The notes: generated by a model from the letters alone, not told the origin. DNA of 64,000 nt from Formosa sp. L2A11 (GCF_009796865.1 NZ_CP047028.1:186001-250000); one strand, 5' to 3'; shown: positions 45,551 to 58,165, numbered from the stretch's first letter. Numbers and translations are program-made.

Positions 45551-48500
45551 TTAATTAAAATTAACTTCTTGTTTTTTAGCTTGCATCATTTCGTCAAACT
45601 CTTCTTTAGATCCTACGATAATATGATCGTATTTACGCATACCAGTACCAGCTGGAATTTTGTGTCCTACAATTACATTTTCTTTAAGACCTTCTAAGTA
45701 ATCAATTTTACCTGCTACGGCTGCTTCGTTAAGAACTTTAGTAGTTTCCTGGAACGATGCGGCAGAGATAAACGATTTTGTTTGAAGTGACGCTCTTGTA
45801 ATACCTTGTAAGATTGGCGTAGCCGTTGCTGGCTGTGCATCTCTTGCAGTTACAAGTTCTTTATCTTCACGACGTAAGAATGAATTTTCATCTCTTAAAG
45901 TAAAAGGTGTAATTAATTGACCTTCTTTTAAGTTAGTAGATTCACCAGCACTTTCAACTATTTTTAATCCGAAAATTTTATCATTTTCTTCAATAAAGTC
46001 AGCTTTATGAGCCAATTGATCTTCTAAGAAGATTGTATCACCAGAATCAATAATTCTAACTTTACGCATCATTTGTCTTACAACAACTTCGAAGTGCTTA
46101 TCGTTAATTTTCACCCCTTGTAAACGGTATACTTCTTGAACTTCGTTCACTAAGTATTGTTGTACAGCTGAAGGGCCTTTAATATTTAAGATATCGTTTG
46201 GTGTAATAGAACCATCAGAAAGAGGCATACCCGCTTTTACGAAATCATTCTCTTGTACTAAGATCTGATTAGATAATTTAACTAGGTATTTCTTAATATC
46301 TCCTAATTTAGATTCTACAATAATTTCACGATTACCACGCTTAATTTTACCAAAAGTAACAACACCATCAATAGCACTAACAACTGCTGGGTTAGAAGGG
46401 TTACGTGCTTCGAATAATTCGGTAACTCGAGGTAGACCTCCTGTAATATCCCCTGCTTTTGCAGATTTACGAGGAATTTTTACTAAAATTTTACCAACTC
46501 CAATCTTTTCACCATCATCTATCATTAAGTGAGCTCCAACTGGTAAGTTGTAAGAACGTATAGGGTTCCCTTTAGCATCATCTACATGAAGTGTTGGAAT
46601 TAATTTTTTATTTCTAGATTCAGAAATTACTTTTTCTTGGAATCCTGTTTGTTCATCAATCTCTACTTGATAAGTAATACCTTGTTCGATGTTTTCGTAA
46701 CGTACTTTACCAGCAAATTCTGAAATAATTACACCGTTATATGGATCCCATTGACAAACTACATCTCCTTTTTTAAGTTCAGCTCCGTTACCTACATAGA
46801 CAGTAGAACCGTAAGGAATATTGTTTGTACTTAAAGTGATTCCAGTTTTCTTATCAATAAGTTTAAGTTCAGAAGTACGAGATATTACAATATCAATTGC
46901 TTTACCTTCTCCATCTACACCTTTAACCGTTTTAAGTTCTTCAATTTCTGCAACTCCATCAAACTTAACAATAAGTTTATTGTCTTCAGAAATGTTACCT
47001 GCAATACCACCTACGTGGAATGTACGTAATGTTAACTGTGTTCCTGGTTCCCCAATAGATTGAGCAGCAACAACACCAACAGCTTCACCTAATTGAACCA
47101 TTTTATTGGTAGATAGGTTACGACCGTAACATTTAGCACAAATACCTTTTTTAGCTTCACAAGTTAATGCAGAACGAACTTCTACAGCATCTAAAGGAGA
47201 TTGGTTAATTTTATCTGCAATTGCATCATCAATTAATTGTCCTTCAGAAACTAATAATTCTTCTGTTAATGGGTCGAAAACATCATGTAAAGATACACGT
47301 CCAATTACGCGTTCTCCTAATGATTCCACAACTTCATCATTTTTCTTTAATGCTGTAACTTCTACACCTCTTAAAGTACCACAATCTTCACTGTTAATAA
47401 TAACATCTTGAGATACATCTACCAAACGACGAGTTAAATACCCTGCATCGGCAGTTTTAAGAGCGGTATCGGCAAGACCTTTACGCGCACCGTGAGTAGA
47501 GATAAAGTATTCTAAAATTGAAAGTCCTTCCTTAAAGTTAGAAAGAATCGGGTTTTCAATAATTTCTCCACCACCTGCATTCGATTTTTTAGGTTTAGCC
47601 ATCAATCCACGCATACCTGTAAGCTGACGAATCTGTTCTTTAGATCCACGGGCTCCAGAATCAAGCATCATGTACACTGAGTTAAATCCTTGTTGGTCTT
47701 CACGAATACGTTTCATTGACAATTCAGTCAATTCAGCATTGGTAGACGTCCAGATATCAATAACTTGGTTATAACGTTCGTTGTTTGTTATAAGTCCCAT
47801 GTTATAGTTACCCATAATACCATCGACTAAGCCATTAGCTTTATCAATCATACTTTGTTTTTCTGGTGGGATAATAATATCTCCTAAACTAAAAGATAAT
47901 CCACCTTGGAATGCAAATTTATAACCTAATGTTTTAATCGCGTCAAGGAAATCTGCTGTTTCAGGAACAGAAGTTAATCTTAAGATATTACCAATAATAT
48001 CTCTTAACGATTTTTTAGTTAACACTTGGTTAATATATCCAGCTGCATGAGGTACATTATTGTTAAATAAAACACGACCTACAGTAGTTTCTATAATTTG
48101 TAATACAATTTCTCCTTCTGCGTTAAAATCGTAAGTTCTTACTTTAATACTAGCATTTAAGTCTACACTTTTCTCGTTGAAAGCAATTTCTACTTCTTCT
48201 GGAGAATAAAATGTTAACCCTTCACCTTTGATATGTACTTCTGGAGTCGATTTACGAGGCTTAGTCATATAATAAAGACCAAGTACCATATCCTGAGAAG
48301 GTACAGTTACTGGAGAACCGTTTGCTGGGTTTAATATGTTATGAGACGCTAACATTAACATTTGCGCTTCAAGAATAGCTTCTGGTCCTAAAGGTAAATG
48401 CACAGCCATCTGGTCACCATCAAAATCGGCATTAAATGCAGTACACACTAATGGGTGTAATTGTATCGCTTTACCTTCAATTAATTTTGGTTGGAATGCT

Positions 48501-49855
48501 TGTATACCAAGTCTGTGTAATGTAGGAGCACGGTTTAGTAATATTGGATGTCCTTTAAGAACGTTTTCCAAGATATCCCAAACTACTGGCTCTTTTTTGT
48601 CTATAATTTTCTTTGCAGATTTTACAGTTTTTACAATTCCTCTTTCTATTAATTTTCTAATAATAAAAGGTTTGTAAAGCTCTGCTGCCATTCCTTTTGG
48701 CAATCCACATTCAAACAATCTCATTTCTGGTCCAACAACAATTACAGAACGTGCTGAATAATCTACACGTTTCCCTAATAAGTTTTGACGGAAACGACCT
48801 TGCTTACCTTTTAATGAATCTGATAAAGATTTTAAAGGTCTGTTAGAATCTGTTTTTACTGCTGAAGCTTTTCTAGTGTTATCGAATAACGAATCTACAG
48901 ATTCCTGTAGCATACGTTTTTCGTTACGTAAGATAACTTCTGGTGCTTTAATCTCAACAAGACGTTTTAAACGGTTGTTACGAATAATTACACGACGGTA
49001 TAAATCATTTAAATCTGAAGTAGCAAAACGACCACCATCTAAAGGCACTAACGGACGTAATTCTGGTGGAATTACAGGTATAACTTTCATAATCATCCAT
49101 TCTGGACGATTCTCTCTATTCAAGTTAGATTCACGTAATGCTTCTACAACTTGTAAACGTTTTAACGCTTCAGTTTTACGTTGTTTAGAAGTTTCTGTAT
49201 TCGCTTTATGACGTAATTGATAAGATAATTCATCTAAATCTATACGAGCTAAAAGGTCAATTAAACATTCAGCACCCATCTTCGCTAAGAATTTATTTGG
49301 GTCTGTATCTTCTAAATATTGGTTATCCTGAGGAAGTGTTTCTAAAACATTTAGATATTCTTCTTCAGTTAAGAAATCCATTTTTTGTAATGGTTCTCCT
49401 TCTTCATTTTTAGCATTACCTGCTTGAATTACTACATAACGTTCGTAGTAAATAATCATATCTAATTTCTTAGAAGGTAATCCTAATAAATATCCTATTT
49501 TGTTAGGTAAAGAACGGAAATACCAAATGTGAGCAACAGGAACAACAAGATTAATGTGTCCTACTCTATCACGACGTACTTTTTTCTCTGTTACTTCAAC
49601 ACCACAACGGTCACATACAATACCTTTGTAGCGGATACGCTTATATTTTCCACAAGCACATTCGTAATCCTTTACAGGACCAAAAATACGCTCACAAAAT
49701 AAACCATCTCGTTCTGGTTTATGAGTTCGATAATTGATAGTTTCTGGCTTTAACACTTCCCCTTTAGACTCAGCTAAAATAGACTCAGGAGATGCTAACC
49801 CAATTGAGATTTTATTAAACCTCTTTACTGTATTCTTATCTTGTTTTCTTGCCAT
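45551..49855 (-). CDS. rpoC: RNA polymerase beta' subunit
   Basis: 1434 residues, normal for Bacteroidota. Landmarks are the N-terminal zinc-binding [20 protein letters not shown] (four Cys, residues about 65-85), [19 protein letters not shown] in the clamp, the catalytic NADFDGDQM coordinating the active-site magnesium, the bridge-helix/trigger-loop region around [17 protein letters not shown], cut here to its core, and the second zinc site CGTLRG with [13 protein letters not shown]. It follows rpoB by 71 bp, in which there is a perfect hairpin. It ends in tandem terminators. Intact. Confidence 0.99.
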   Translation of the reverse strand: MARKQDKNTVKRFNKISIGLASPESILAESKGEVLKPETINYRTHKPERDGLFCERIFGPVKDYECACGKYKRIRYKGIVCDRCGVEVTEKKVRRDRVGHINLVVPVAHIWYFRSLPNKIGYLLGLPSKKLDMIIYYERYVVIQAGNAKNEEGEPLQKMDFLTEEEYLNVLETLPQDNQYLEDTDPNKFLAKMGAECLIDLLARIDLDELSYQLRHKANTETSKQRKTEALKRLQVVEALRESNLNRENRPEWMIMKVIPVIPPELRPLVPLDGGRFATSDLNDLYRRVIIRNNRLKRLVEIKAPEVILRNEKRMLQESVDSLFDNTRKASAVKTDSNRPLKSLSDSLKGKQGRFRQNLLGKRVDYSARSVIVVGPEMRLFECGLPKGMAAELYKPFIIRKLIERGIVKTVKSAKKIIDKKEPVVWDILENVLKGHPILLNRAPTLHRLGIQAFQPKLIEGKAIQLHPLVCTAFNADFDGDQMAVHLPLGPEAILEAQMLMLASHNILNPANGSPVTVPSQDMVLGLYYMTKPRKSTPEVHIKGEGLTFYSPEEVEIAFNEKSVDLNASIKVRTYDFNAEGEIVLQIIETTVGRVLFNNNVPHAAGYINQVLTKKSLRDIIGNILRLTSVPETADFLDAIKTLGYKFAFQGGLSFSLGDIIIPPEKQSMIDKANGLVDGIMGNYNMGLITNNERYNQVIDIWTSTNAELTELSMKRIREDQQGFNSVYMMLDSGARGSKEQIRQLTGMRGLMAKPKKSNAGGGEIIENPILSNFKEGLSILEYFISTHGARKGLADTALKTADAGYLTRRLVDVSQDVIINSEDCGTLRGVEVTALKKNDEVVESLGERVIGRVSLHDVFDPLTEELLVSEGQLIDDAIADKINQSPLDAVEVRSALTCEAKKGICAKCYGRNLSTNKMVQLGEAVGVVAAQSIGEPGTQLTLRTFHVGGIAGNISEDNKLIVKFDGVAEIEELKTVKGVDGEGKAIDIVISRTSELKLIDKKTGITLSTNNIPYGSTVYVGNGAELKKGDVVCQWDPYNGVIISEFAGKVRYENIEQGITYQVEIDEQTGFQEKVISESRNKKLIPTLHVDDAKGNPIRSYNLPVGAHLMIDDGEKIGVGKILVKIPRKSAKAGDITGGLPRVTELFEARNPSNPAVVSAIDGVVTFGKIKRGNREIIVESKLGDIKKYLVKLSNQILVQENDFVKAGMPLSDGSITPNDILNIKGPSAVQQYLVNEVQEVYRLQGVKINDKHFEVVVRQMMRKVRIIDSGDTIFLEDQLAHKADFIEENDKIFGLKIVESAGESTNLKEGQLITPFTLRDENSFLRREDKELVTARDAQPATATPILQGITRASLQTKSFISAASFQETTKVLNEAAVAGKIDYLEGLKENVIVGHKIPAGTGMRKYDHIIVGSKEEFDEMMQAKKQEVNFN

Positions 49856-49889
49856 AATATATGGTGATATCGAATTATTTGTAAACTTA

Positions 49890-49920
49890 GACCATCAGGT
49901 TTAAAACAAACCTGATGGTC
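49890..49920 (-). other. Perfect 13-bp hairpin in the rpoB-rpoC spacer
   Basis: GACCATCAGGTTT (49890-49902) pairs exactly with AAACCTGATGGTC (49908-49920). The loop is 5 nt. It is not followed by a T run in the direction of transcription, so it is unlikely to terminate. It is more likely an mRNA processing or stabilising structure between the two cistrons. Confidence 0.6.
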
Positions 49921-49926
49921 AATATA

Positions 49927-52900
49927 TTATTCCTCTAATCTAATGTCTAGTCCTAAACCTTTCAATTCGTGCATAAGTACGTTGAAAGATTCTGGTAATC
50001 CAGGTTCTGGCATTTGCTCTCCTTTTACGATTGCTTCGTAAGTTTTAGCTCTACCAATTACATCATCAGATTTCACTGTCAATATTTCTCTTAGGGTTGC
50101 AGATGCACCATATGCTTCAAGTGCCCATACTTCCATCTCTCCAAAACGCTGACCACCAAATTGTGCTTTACCACCTAATGGTTGTTGTGTAATTAAAGAG
50201 TATGGTCCGATAGAACGTGCGTGCATTTTATCGTCAATCATATGACCTAACTTAATCATATAAATAACTCCAACGGTTGCTTTCTGGTCAAATCGTTGAC
50301 CTGTTCCACCATCATATAAATACGTATGTCCAAATTCAGGAACTCCAGCTTTATTTGTTAATTCAGTAATCTGATCAATAGTAGCACCATCAAAAATTGG
50401 TGTTGCATACTTCTGACCTAATTTCTGACCTGCCCAACCAAGAACAGTTTCATAAATCTGACCAATGTTCATACGAGAAGGTACCCCAAGTGGATTCAAT
50501 ACAATATCTACAGGTGTTCCGTCTTCCAAGAAAGGCATATCTTCTTGACGAACGATACGTGCAACAATACCTTTGTTACCGTGACGTCCTGCCATTTTAT
50601 CCCCTACTTTTAGTTTACGTTTTTTAGCGATGTAAACTTTAGCCAATTTAATAATACCTGCTGGTAATTCATCTCCTACAGAAATAGTAAACTTCTCACG
50701 TCTTAAAGAACCTTGTAAGTCGTTTTCTTTAATCTTATAGTTGTGAATTAAATCTGCAACTAATTTATTAATATGGTCGTCTGTTGTCCATACACCAGAT
50801 GTTAAGTGAGTATAGTCCTCAACAGAGTTTAACATTTTAAGTGTATATTTCTTACCTTTTGGTAATACTTCTTCACCTAAATCGTTAAAAATACCTTGAG
50901 CTGTTCTACCACCTACTAAAGCAAATAACTTATCGATTAATATGGCTTTAAGTTCTTCGAACTTAGCATAATAAATCGCTTCTAATTGCGAAATATCTTC
51001 TTTATCTTTAGCTCTTTTACGTTTATCTTTAACCGCACGAGCAAATAATTTTTTCTCAATTACAACACCATTTAATGATGGAGAAGCTTTTAAAGATGCA
51101 TCTTTTACATCTCCTGCTTTATCACCAAAAATAGCACGTAATAATTTTTCTTCTGGAGTTGGGTCTGATTCACCTTTTGGAGTAATTTTTCCAATAAGAA
51201 TATCACCAGGTTTAACTTCTGCTCCAATACGGATCATACCGTTTTCATCTAAGTCTTTAGTAGCTTCTTCAGAAACGTTAGGGATATCATTAGTTAACTC
51301 TTCGTTACCTAATTTTGTATCACGAACTTCTAAAGAATACTCATCAATATGTATAGATGTAAAGATATCTTCACGTACAACTTTTTCTGAAATCACAATC
51401 GCATCCTCAAAGTTATACCCTTTCCAAGGCATAAAGGCTACTTTCATATTTCTACCTAAAGCTAATTCTCCATTTTCAGTTGCATAACCTTGACAAAGTA
51501 CCTGACCTTTTTCAATAACATCGCCTTTACGAACTATTGGTTTAAGGTTAATAGATGTACCTTGGTTGGTTTTTCTAAACTTAACTAAAGGATATGTTTT
51601 TGTTTCAGCATCGAAACTTACAGAAGCTTCATCTTCTGTTCTATCGTAACGGATAGTAATTTCGTTAGCATCTACATATTCTACAACACCAGAGCCTTCT
51701 GCATTAATAAGTACACGAGAATCTTTAGCCACTTGGCGTTCTAATCCTGTACCTACAATTGGTGCATCTACTCTTAATAATGGTACTGCTTGACGCATCA
51801 TGTTAGATCCCATCAATGCACGGTTGGCATCATCATGTTCTAAGAACGGAATTAATGAAGCCGAGATTGACGAAATTTGGTTTGGTGCAACATCTGTATA
51901 ATGAAGTGCTGTTGGTTCAATTACAGGGAAATCACCTTCCATTCGGGCAATTACCTTATCATGAATAATTTTAGCATTTTCATCAATTTGTACAGTTGCC
52001 TGTGCAATTAATTTTTCTTCTTCCTCTTCAGCACTTAAATATACTGGAGGGTTAATAATGTCTACAACACCATTTGTTACGGGTCTATATGGTGTTTCGA
52101 TGAATCCCATTGAATTCACTTTTGCGAATACAGAAAGTGAAGAAATTAAACCAATATTTGGTCCTTCAGGAGTTTCAATCGGACAAAGACGACCATAGTG
52201 AGTATAGTGAACATCACGTACTTCGAAACCAGCTCTTTCTCTTGATAAACCACCTGGTCCTAATGCTGAAAGACGACGCTTGTGCGTAATCTCTGCAAGA
52301 GGATTCGTTTGATCCATAAATTGAGATAATTGGTTTGTTCCAAAGAATGAATTAATTACTGAAGATAATGTCTTCGCATTAATTAAATCTATTGGAGTAA
52401 ATACTTCGTTGTCACGTACATTCATACGTTCACGAATAGTACGTGCCATACGTGCTAAACCAACACCAAATTGAGAAGATAATTGTTCACCAACTGTACG
52501 AACACGACGGTTAGATAAGTGGTCAATATCATCAATCTCTGCTTTAGAATTGATAAGCTCAATTAAATATTTTATAATAGTTATAATATCTTCTTTGGTA
52601 AGCACTTGCTTATCCATACCGATATCTAACTGTAATTTCTTGTTCATTCTGTAACGCCCTACTTCACCTAAAGAGTAACGTTGGTCTGAGAAGAATAATT
52701 TATCAATAATTCCTCTTGCAGTTTCCTCATCTGGCGGCTCAGCATTACGTAATTGACGGTAGATGTGCTCTACAGCTTCTTTTTCAGAGTTTGTTGGATC
52801 TTTTTGAAGCGTATTATGAATAATAGCGTAATCTCCTTGTTCAGCACTTTCTTTATGTAAAAGGACAGTCTTTACATTAGCTTCAAGAATTTCTTCAATA

Positions 52901-53739
52901 TTATCTTTATCTAAAACAGTATCTCGATCTAATACAATTTCATTACGCTCAATAGAAACTACTTCTCCAGTATCTTCATCTACAAAATCTTCGTGCCAAG
53001 TGTTTAGTACACGTGCAGCTAATTTACGTCCTTGGTATTTTTTTAAACCAGATTTAGACACTTTAATTTCTTCAGCAAGATCGAAGATTTCAAGAATATC
53101 TTTATCACGTTCAAAACCAATAGCTCTAAATAAAGTAGTTACAGGTAATTTTTTCTTACGGTCTATATAAGCATACATAACACTGTTAATGTCTGTAGCA
53201 AATTCAATCCAAGAACCTTTAAATGGTATAACTCTAGCTGAATACAACTTCGTTCCATTTGCATGGAATGATTGACCAAAGAATACTCCAGGAGAACGGT
53301 GTAATTGAGAAACAACAACACGTTCTGCACCGTTAATACAGAATGTACCACTAGGTGTCATATAAGGTATAGTACCTAAATACACATCTTGAACAATAGT
53401 TTCGAAATCCTCATGTTCTGGATCTGTACAGTACAGCTTTAACCTTGCTTTAAGAGGAACGCTATAAGTAAGCCCTCTCTCAATACATTCTTCTAAAGAA
53501 TATCTTGGTGGATCAACAAAGTAATCTAAAAATTCTAGTACGAATTGATTACGCGTGTCTGTTATTGGAAAATTCTCCATGAAGGTGTTATATAAACCTT
53601 CATTACCTCTTTCTTCAGATTTGGTCTCTAGTTGGAAAAAATCCTGGAAGGATTTTATCTGAATATCCAAGAAGTCTGGATACTCTGTTCTATTAACAAT
53701 AGACGAGAAATTTAATCTTTCAGCTTGTGTTACTAACAT
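49927..53739 (-). CDS. rpoB: RNA polymerase beta subunit
   Basis: 1270 residues from the ATG at 53739. A TTG one codon upstream (53742) is not needed. The N-terminus QAERLNFSS and [21 protein letters not shown], abbreviated here, match flavobacterial beta subunits. The rifampicin-binding region reads [19 protein letters not shown] then [14 protein letters not shown], with the usual Asp, His and Ser at the positions where resistance changes arise, so rifampicin sensitivity is expected at this locus. Near the C-terminus [14 protein letters not shown] and [19 protein letters not shown] are present. Between rplL and rpoB lies an 11-bp hairpin (53804-53839). Confidence 0.99.
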   Translation of the reverse strand: MLVTQAERLNFSSIVNRTEYPDFLDIQIKSFQDFFQLETKSEERGNEGLYNTFMENFPITDTRNQFVLEFLDYFVDPPRYSLEECIERGLTYSVPLKARLKLYCTDPEHEDFETIVQDVYLGTIPYMTPSGTFCINGAERVVVSQLHRSPGVFFGQSFHANGTKLYSARVIPFKGSWIEFATDINSVMYAYIDRKKKLPVTTLFRAIGFERDKDILEIFDLAEEIKVSKSGLKKYQGRKLAARVLNTWHEDFVDEDTGEVVSIERNEIVLDRDTVLDKDNIEEILEANVKTVLLHKESAEQGDYAIIHNTLQKDPTNSEKEAVEHIYRQLRNAEPPDEETARGIIDKLFFSDQRYSLGEVGRYRMNKKLQLDIGMDKQVLTKEDIITIIKYLIELINSKAEIDDIDHLSNRRVRTVGEQLSSQFGVGLARMARTIRERMNVRDNEVFTPIDLINAKTLSSVINSFFGTNQLSQFMDQTNPLAEITHKRRLSALGPGGLSRERAGFEVRDVHYTHYGRLCPIETPEGPNIGLISSLSVFAKVNSMGFIETPYRPVTNGVVDIINPPVYLSAEEEEEKLIAQATVQIDENAKIIHDKVIARMEGDFPVIEPTALHYTDVAPNQISSISASLIPFLEHDDANRALMGSNMMRQAVPLLRVDAPIVGTGLERQVAKDSRVLINAEGSGVVEYVDANEITIRYDRTEDEASVSFDAETKTYPLVKFRKTNQGTSINLKPIVRKGDVIEKGQVLCQGYATENGELALGRNMKVAFMPWKGYNFEDAIVISEKVVREDIFTSIHIDEYSLEVRDTKLGNEELTNDIPNVSEEATKDLDENGMIRIGAEVKPGDILIGKITPKGESDPTPEEKLLRAIFGDKAGDVKDASLKASPSLNGVVIEKKLFARAVKDKRKRAKDKEDISQLEAIYYAKFEELKAILIDKLFALVGGRTAQGIFNDLGEEVLPKGKKYTLKMLNSVEDYTHLTSGVWTTDDHINKLVADLIHNYKIKENDLQGSLRREKFTISVGDELPAGIIKLAKVYIAKKRKLKVGDKMAGRHGNKGIVARIVRQEDMPFLEDGTPVDIVLNPLGVPSRMNIGQIYETVLGWAGQKLGQKYATPIFDGATIDQITELTNKAGVPEFGHTYLYDGGTGQRFDQKATVGVIYMIKLGHMIDDKMHARSIGPYSLITQQPLGGKAQFGGQRFGEMEVWALEAYGASATLREILTVKSDDVIGRAKTYEAIVKGEQMPEPGLPESFNVLMHELKGLGLDIRLEE

Positions 53740-53803
53740 CAATGGACGAAATTTTGATTAAAAATAATAGTGTGTGCGCATGTAAGTTATATATACGCAA
53801 AAT

Positions 53804-53839
53804 GGTTTAGGTCTTGAAGTACTACTCCAGACCTAAACC
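53804..53839 (-). other. Hairpin between rplL and rpoB, attenuator or processing site
   Basis: GGTTTAGGTCT (53804-53814) pairs exactly with AGACCTAAACC (53829-53839). It occupies the same place as the rplL-rpoB attenuator/RNase III site of E. coli, but no sequence relation is claimed. The T run is weak on the minus strand. Confidence 0.55.
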
Positions 53840-53862
53840 TTTATGTTCTTTGGTAAGTAAGC

Positions 53863-54234
53863 TTACTTAAGCTCAACCTCAGCTCCTGCTTCCTCTAATT
53901 GTGCTTTTAAAGCTTCTGCTTCATCTTTAGAGATTGCTTCTTTAATTGGGCTTGGTGCATCATCAACTAAACCTTTAGCTTCTTTTAAACCTAATCCAGT
54001 TAATTCTTTAACTAACTTTACAACAGCTAATTTAGAACCACCTGCAGCTTTAAGAATAACATCAAATTCAGTTTTTTCTTCAGCAGCTTCACCTGCAGCA
54101 GGTCCAGCAACAGCAACTGCAGCAGCAGCAGCAGGCTCAATACCGTACTCATCTTTTAATATAATTGCTAATTCGTTAACTTCTTTTACAGTTAAGTTAA
54201 CTAATTGTTCTGCGAAATCTTTTAAATCTGCCAT
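53863..54234 (-). CDS. rplL: 50S ribosomal protein bL12 (L7/L12)
   Basis: 123 residues. The N-terminal dimerisation helices ([22 protein letters not shown]) are cut here to the core [12 protein letters not shown]. An Ala/Glu-rich hinge (about 33-52) and a C-terminal factor-binding domain with [20 protein letters not shown] follow, the last being the conserved elongation-factor contact helix. It follows rplJ by 63 bp, the normal order. It is a multi-copy stalk protein of the 50S subunit. Confidence 0.98.
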   Translation of the reverse strand: MADLKDFAEQLVNLTVKEVNELAIILKDEYGIEPAAAAAVAVAGPAAGEAAEEKTEFDVILKAAGGSKLAVVKLVKELTGLGLKEAKGLVDDAPSPIKEAISKDEAEALKAQLEEAGAEVELK

Positions 54235-54297
54235 TTTCTATCGTTTTAATAAAATTTTAATATAATATGTGTGTGTAATAATGCGTACTATTTAAGA

Positions 54298-54819
54298 TTA
54301 TCCTTCTTTCTCAGATAATGTTTTTAAGATGCCAGCAAGTTTTCCTCCACTTGATTTAAGTGCAGATATAACGTTCTTAGCAGGCGATTGTAATAATCCA
54401 ATGATATCTCCAAGTAACTCTTCACGAGATTTGATATCTACTAAGGCATCTAATTGGTTGTCACCAATATAAACAGCTTCTTCAATAAAAGCACCTTTTA
54501 ATAAAGGTTTTTCAGATTTTTTTCTGAAAGCTTTAATTACTTTAGCTGGAGCGTTTCCAGTTTCAGAATACATTACTGAAGTGTTACCTTTTAAAACAGT
54601 TGGTAAATCTCCAAATTCTCTATCTGAAGCTTCCATTGCTTTTGCAAGTAATGTATTTTTTACTATAGCTAATTTAATGTTAGCTTTAAAACAAGCACGA
54701 CGTAAGTCTGACGTAGTTACTGCGTTTAAACCTGAAATATCTGCTAAATAGATATTTGCGTTATCGGCTAATTGTGCAGTTAGTTCTTCAATTACTTGTG
54801 ATTTTTCTTCTCTTGTCAT
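54298..54819 (-). CDS. rplJ: 50S ribosomal protein uL10
   Basis: 173 residues. The N-terminal rRNA-binding domain contains the L10 pattern (LTAQLADNANIYLADISGLN, core IYLADISGLN; then LRRACFKANIKLAIVKNTLLAKA, core IKLAIVKNTLL). The C-terminal helix that binds bL12 dimers ends VISALKSSGGKLAGILKTLSEKE, core KLAGILKTLSEK. It is located between rplA and rplL, 19 bp after rplA. In other bacteria L10-L12 represses its own mRNA; the leader here was not folded. Confidence 0.97.
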   Translation of the reverse strand: MTREEKSQVIEELTAQLADNANIYLADISGLNAVTTSDLRRACFKANIKLAIVKNTLLAKAMEASDREFGDLPTVLKGNTSVMYSETGNAPAKVIKAFRKKSEKPLLKGAFIEEAVYIGDNQLDALVDIKSREELLGDIIGLLQSPAKNVISALKSSGGKLAGILKTLSEKEG

Positions 54820-54838
54820 AATAAAAGTTTTTAACTAA

Positions 54839-55528
54839 TTAACCAATTTTAGGCTCAACAGCAATACTTGGGCTCATTGTAGAAGACATAAATATGCTTT
54901 TTACGTAAGTTCCCTTAGACGAAGTTGGCTTTAATTTCATTAATGTTTGTAATAATTCGTTTGCGTTACCAGCAATTTGTTCTGCACTAAAAGATGCTTT
55001 ACCAATAGCTGCGTGAACGATTCCAGTTTTATCAACTTTAAAGTCAATTTTACCAGCTTTCACTTCAGTTACTGCTTTTGCAACATCCATAGTTACTGTA
55101 CCAGTTTTTGGGTTAGGCATTAATCCTCTAGGTCCTAATATACGTCCTAATGGTCCTAATTTACCCATTACACTTGGCATAGTGATAATTACATCTACGT
55201 CTGTCCATCCACTCTTGATTTTGTCAAGAAATTCATCTAAACCTACGTAATCTGCTCCAGCTTCTTTAGCTTCTGCTTCTTTGTCTGGAGTTACTAATAC
55301 TAAAACTTTTACATCTTTACCTGTACCATGAGGAAGAGATACTACTCCTCTTACCATTTGGTTAGCTTTTCTAGGATCTACTCCTAAACGAACTGCTAAG
55401 TCTACAGATGCATCAAATTTTGCATTTGTTATGTCTTTTACTAATGCTGATGCTTCAGTAACAGAATAAAGTTTACCTTTTTCTATTTTTGCTAAAGCTT
55501 CTTTTTGCTTTTTTCCTAATCTTGCCAT
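54839..55528 (-). CDS. rplA: 50S ribosomal protein uL1
   Basis: 229 residues with two domains of the L1 fold. The conserved RNA-binding stretch is [22 protein letters not shown], with core [12 protein letters not shown]. Other motifs are [20 protein letters not shown] near the N-terminus (core [12 protein letters not shown]) and [10 protein letters not shown] near the end. It forms the L1 stalk near the E site. It lies 20 bp after rplK, standard order. Confidence 0.98.
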   Translation of the reverse strand: MARLGKKQKEALAKIEKGKLYSVTEASALVKDITNAKFDASVDLAVRLGVDPRKANQMVRGVVSLPHGTGKDVKVLVLVTPDKEAEAKEAGADYVGLDEFLDKIKSGWTDVDVIITMPSVMGKLGPLGRILGPRGLMPNPKTGTVTMDVAKAVTEVKAGKIDFKVDKTGIVHAAIGKASFSAEQIAGNANELLQTLMKLKPTSSKGTYVKSIFMSSTMSPSIAVEPKIG

Positions 55529-55548
55529 TTTAAATGTCTTTTTCTAGA

Positions 55549-55986
55549 TTAATTTGGCGCGTTTCCGGTTACGGTAATTCCCATAGACCTTGCGGTACCT
55601 GCGATCATTCTCATTGCTGATCCGATTTCAAATGCATTTAAATCTTGCATTTTATCTTCTGCAATAAGTTTAATTTGATCCCAAGAAACTTTAGCTACTT
55701 TTTTACGGTTTGGCTCACCAGACCCCTTTTTCAACTTAGCTGCTTCCAATAATTGGACTGCTGCTGGAGGTGTCTTGATTACAAAATCAAATGATTTGTC
55801 TTTGTAAACAGAGATCACAACCGGTAATACTTTACCTTGTTTATCTTGGGTTCTAGCATTGAATTGCTTACAGAACTCCATGATATTTACACCTGCGGCT
55901 CCTAAAGCGGGTCCAACCGGTGGCGACGGATTCGCTGCACCTCCCCGAACTTGTAACTTAACTACTTTACCTAATTCTTTTGCCAT
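55549..55986 (-). CDS. rplK: 50S ribosomal protein uL11
   Basis: 145 residues. The N-terminal domain has [20 protein letters not shown], the proline-rich helix where thiostrepton-type antibiotics bind. The C-terminal 23S-rRNA-binding domain ends with [14 protein letters not shown]. The gene follows nusG by 73 bp and precedes rplA. Confidence 0.98.
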   Translation of the reverse strand: MAKELGKVVKLQVRGGAANPSPPVGPALGAAGVNIMEFCKQFNARTQDKQGKVLPVVISVYKDKSFDFVIKTPPAAVQLLEAAKLKKGSGEPNRKKVAKVSWDQIKLIAEDKMQDLNAFEIGSAMRMIAGTARSMGITVTGNAPN

Positions 55987-56059
55987 TTTTAATAATTTAA
56001 TTTTGATGTGCTTCTACTGTTGGAAGCGGTATGACACATCGGGTATACTTGTAACAATA

Positions 56060-56614
56060 TTATACTTTTTCAACTTGCATATAACTTAATTCTAATGGTG
56101 TTTTTCTTCCAAAAATCTTAACCATTACTTCAAGTTTACGCTTTTCTTCGTTAATTTTTTCAATCGTACCATCAAATCCATTGAATGGTCCGTCTATAAC
56201 TTTTACTGTTTCACCAATATTGTAAGGTATTGCTACAGTAGTTTCTGTATCTACAGTTAATTCATCAACTTTACCTAACATTCTGTTTACTTCAGATTGT
56301 CTTAACGGTACAGGATCTCCTCCTTTTGTTTCACCTAAAAAACCAATAACGTTAGTTACTGATCTAATAATGTGAGGTACTTCTCCTGTTAAATTAGCTT
56401 GAACCATAATGTAACCAGGAAAAAAAACTTTTTCCTTAGCTACTTTCTTTCCATTACGGATTTGCATTACTTTTTCCATAGGAACTAGTACTTGGTCTAC
56501 ATAATCTTGCATACCTAAACGGGAGATTTCACTCTCGATATAAGCTTTAATCTTATTTTCTTGACCACTTACAGCTCTAACAACATACCATTTTTTAGCA
56601 CTTACTTCAGACAT
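56060..56614 (-). CDS. nusG: Transcription termination/antitermination factor NusG
   Basis: 184 residues. The N-terminal NGN domain (about 1-110) begins WYVVRAVSGQENKIKAYIE, cut here to the core WYVVRAVSGQE, and includes FFPGYIMVQ. The C-terminal KOW domain (about 130-184) reads IGETVKVIDGPFNGFDGTI, core VKVIDGPFNGFDGT. It binds RNA polymerase to suppress pausing and links it to ribosomes or Rho. It follows secE by 13 bp and precedes rplK, the classic order. Confidence 0.98.
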   Translation of the reverse strand: MSEVSAKKWYVVRAVSGQENKIKAYIESEISRLGMQDYVDQVLVPMEKVMQIRNGKKVAKEKVFFPGYIMVQANLTGEVPHIIRSVTNVIGFLGETKGGDPVPLRQSEVNRMLGKVDELTVDTETTVAIPYNIGETVKVIDGPFNGFDGTIEKINEEKRKLEVMVKIFGRKTPLELSYMQVEKV

Positions 56615-56627
56615 AAAAATATTTTTT

Positions 56628-56822
56628 TTAGTTGATTAAATGAAAATAGTACGAGATAACTTTGCTGAATACTGTATCTACTCCCCATATAGCTATAGAG
56701 AACACTGTAGAAAATACAGCTACCAAAATAGTTAAGCTTTGAGCTTCTGCCATAGTTGGCCAAGACACATCATGCTTTAACTCTCCGAACGATTCCTTTA
56801 TGTAATTTACAAATCCAGCCAT
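56628..56822 (-). CDS. secE: Preprotein translocase subunit SecE
   Basis: 64 residues, the short single-helix form. An amphipathic N-terminal helix (YIKESFGELKHDVSWPT) precedes one membrane segment (about residues 28-50, LTILVAVFSTVFSIAIWG). The KHDVSWPT motif before the membrane helix is the SecE signature. It forms the SecYEG channel with SecY. It lies between tRNA-Trp (21 bp upstream) and nusG. Confidence 0.96.
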   Translation of the reverse strand: MAGFVNYIKESFGELKHDVSWPTMAEAQSLTILVAVFSTVFSIAIWGVDTVFSKVISYYFHLIN

Positions 56823-56843
56823 TATTTTTCAAAACTTTATTAG

Positions 56844-56916
56844 CACGGGCGGAGAGACTCGAACTCCCGACACCTGGTTTTGGAGACCAGTGCTCTACCA
56901 ACTGAGCTACGCCCGT
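56844..56916 (-). tRNA. tRNA-Trp (anticodon CCA)
   Basis: A 73-nt gene with acceptor ACGGGCG/CGCCCGT and discriminator G. The anticodon stem-loop is CTGGTCTCCAAAACCAG with anticodon CCA, and the T arm has GAGTTCGAGT. The 3' CCA end is not encoded. It sits between tuf and secE, as in many bacteria. Confidence 0.96.
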
Positions 56917-56918
56917 AT

Positions 56919-56958
56919 AAAAGTCAAGGTGTTTCTAATTTGAAATACCTTGACTTTT
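56919..56958 (-). terminator. Hairpin after tuf, partial terminator
   Basis: AAAAGTCAAGGT (56919-56930) pairs exactly with ACCTTGACTTTT (56947-56958). Only four T residues follow on the minus strand before the tRNA-Trp gene, so it probably reduces, and does not block, transcription into tRNA-Trp, secE and nusG. Confidence 0.6.
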
Positions 56959-56980
56959 TATAGTATTAAACTTAAATTTA

Positions 56981-58165
56981 TTATAAAATTTCAGTTACTT
57001 GTCCTGCACCTACAGTTCTACCTCCTTCACGGATTGCAAAACGTAAACCTACATTCATTGCAATTGCTTGGTGTAATTCAACTGTAATAGTTAAGTTATC
57101 TCCAGGCATAACCATCTCAACACCTTCTGGTAAAGTAATAGTTCCTGTTACATCAGTTGTACGTACGTAAAACTGAGGACGGTAGTTGTTATGGAATGGA
57201 GTATGACGTCCACCTTCTTCTTTTTTCAAAACGTAAACTTCTGCTTTGAAGTTAGCGTGAGGAGTTACAGAACCTGGCTTACAGATTACCATACCTCTTT
57301 TAATATCTTCTTTAGCAATACCTCTTAATAAGATACCTGCATTATCTCCAGCTTCACCTCTATCAAGGATTTGACGGAACATTTCAATACCAGTAATAGT
57401 AGAAGTTAATTTCTCAGCTCCCATACCAATAATATCTACAGAATCTCCAGTATTTGCTACTCCAGTTTCGATACGTCCAGTTGCTACTGTACCACGACCT
57501 GTAATAGAGAATACATCTTCGATAGGCATTAAGAAAGGCTTATCTACTTCTCTTACTGGTTCTTTGATCCAAGTATCACAAGCATCCATTAATTCCATAA
57601 TCTTCTCAGACCATTTTGCATCACCGTTTAATCCACCTAAAGCAGATCCAGCAATTACAGGTCCGTTATCACCATCATAGTCATAGAAAGAAAGTAAGTC
57701 TCTTACTTCCATCTCAACTAATTCTAATAATTCTTCATCATCAACTAAATCTACCTTGTTCATGAAAACAACAATACTTGGAATACCAACTTGTTTTCCT
57801 AATAAGATATGCTCTCTAGTTTGTGGCATTGGTCCATCAGTAGCCGCAACTACTAAAATAGCACCGTCCATTTGGGCAGCACCAGTAACCATGTTCTTTA
57901 CGTAATCCGCGTGACCAGGACAGTCAACGTGAGCGTAATGACGATTAGCTGTAGAATACTCAACGTGAGATGTATTAATTGTAATACCTCTTTCTTTTTC
58001 TTCTGGAGCGTTATCAATCTGATCGAAGTTCTTTACTTCTGAAAGTCCTGCAGCAGCTAGTACAGTAGTAATAGCAGCAGTTAAAGTTGTTTTACCGTGA
58101 TCTACGTGTCCAATTGTACCTATATTTAAGTGTGGTTTGGAACGATCAAAAGTTGCCTTTGCCAT
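56981..58165 (-). CDS. tuf: Elongation factor Tu
   Basis: 394 residues. GTPase motifs are in order: GHVDHGKTT (P loop), RGITINTSH (switch I), DCPGHADY (switch II), NKVD and GSALGG. Domains II and III follow, with [11 protein letters not shown] and the C-terminal [15 protein letters not shown]. It delivers aminoacyl-tRNA to the ribosome. It is preceded by four tRNA genes on the same strand and followed by tRNA-Trp. In this window it is the only tuf copy. Confidence 0.99.
   Translation of the reverse strand: MAKATFDRSKPHLNIGTIGHVDHGKTTLTAAITTVLAAAGLSEVKNFDQIDNAPEEKERGITINTSHVEYSTANRHYAHVDCPGHADYVKNMVTGAAQMDGAILVVAATDGPMPQTREHILLGKQVGIPSIVVFMNKVDLVDDEELLELVEMEVRDLLSFYDYDGDNGPVIAGSALGGLNGDAKWSEKIMELMDACDTWIKEPVREVDKPFLMPIEDVFSITGRGTVATGRIETGVANTGDSVDIIGMGAEKLTSTITGIEMFRQILDRGEAGDNAGILLRGIAKEDIKRGMVICKPGSVTPHANFKAEVYVLKKEEGGRHTPFHNNYRPQFYVRTTDVTGTITLPEGVEMVMPGDNLTITVELHQAIAMNVGLRFAIREGGRTVGAGQVTEIL

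Noticed and set aside
53740..53742. TTG start of rpoB one codon upstream
   Set aside because: An ATG follows immediately and is the usual start in relatives.
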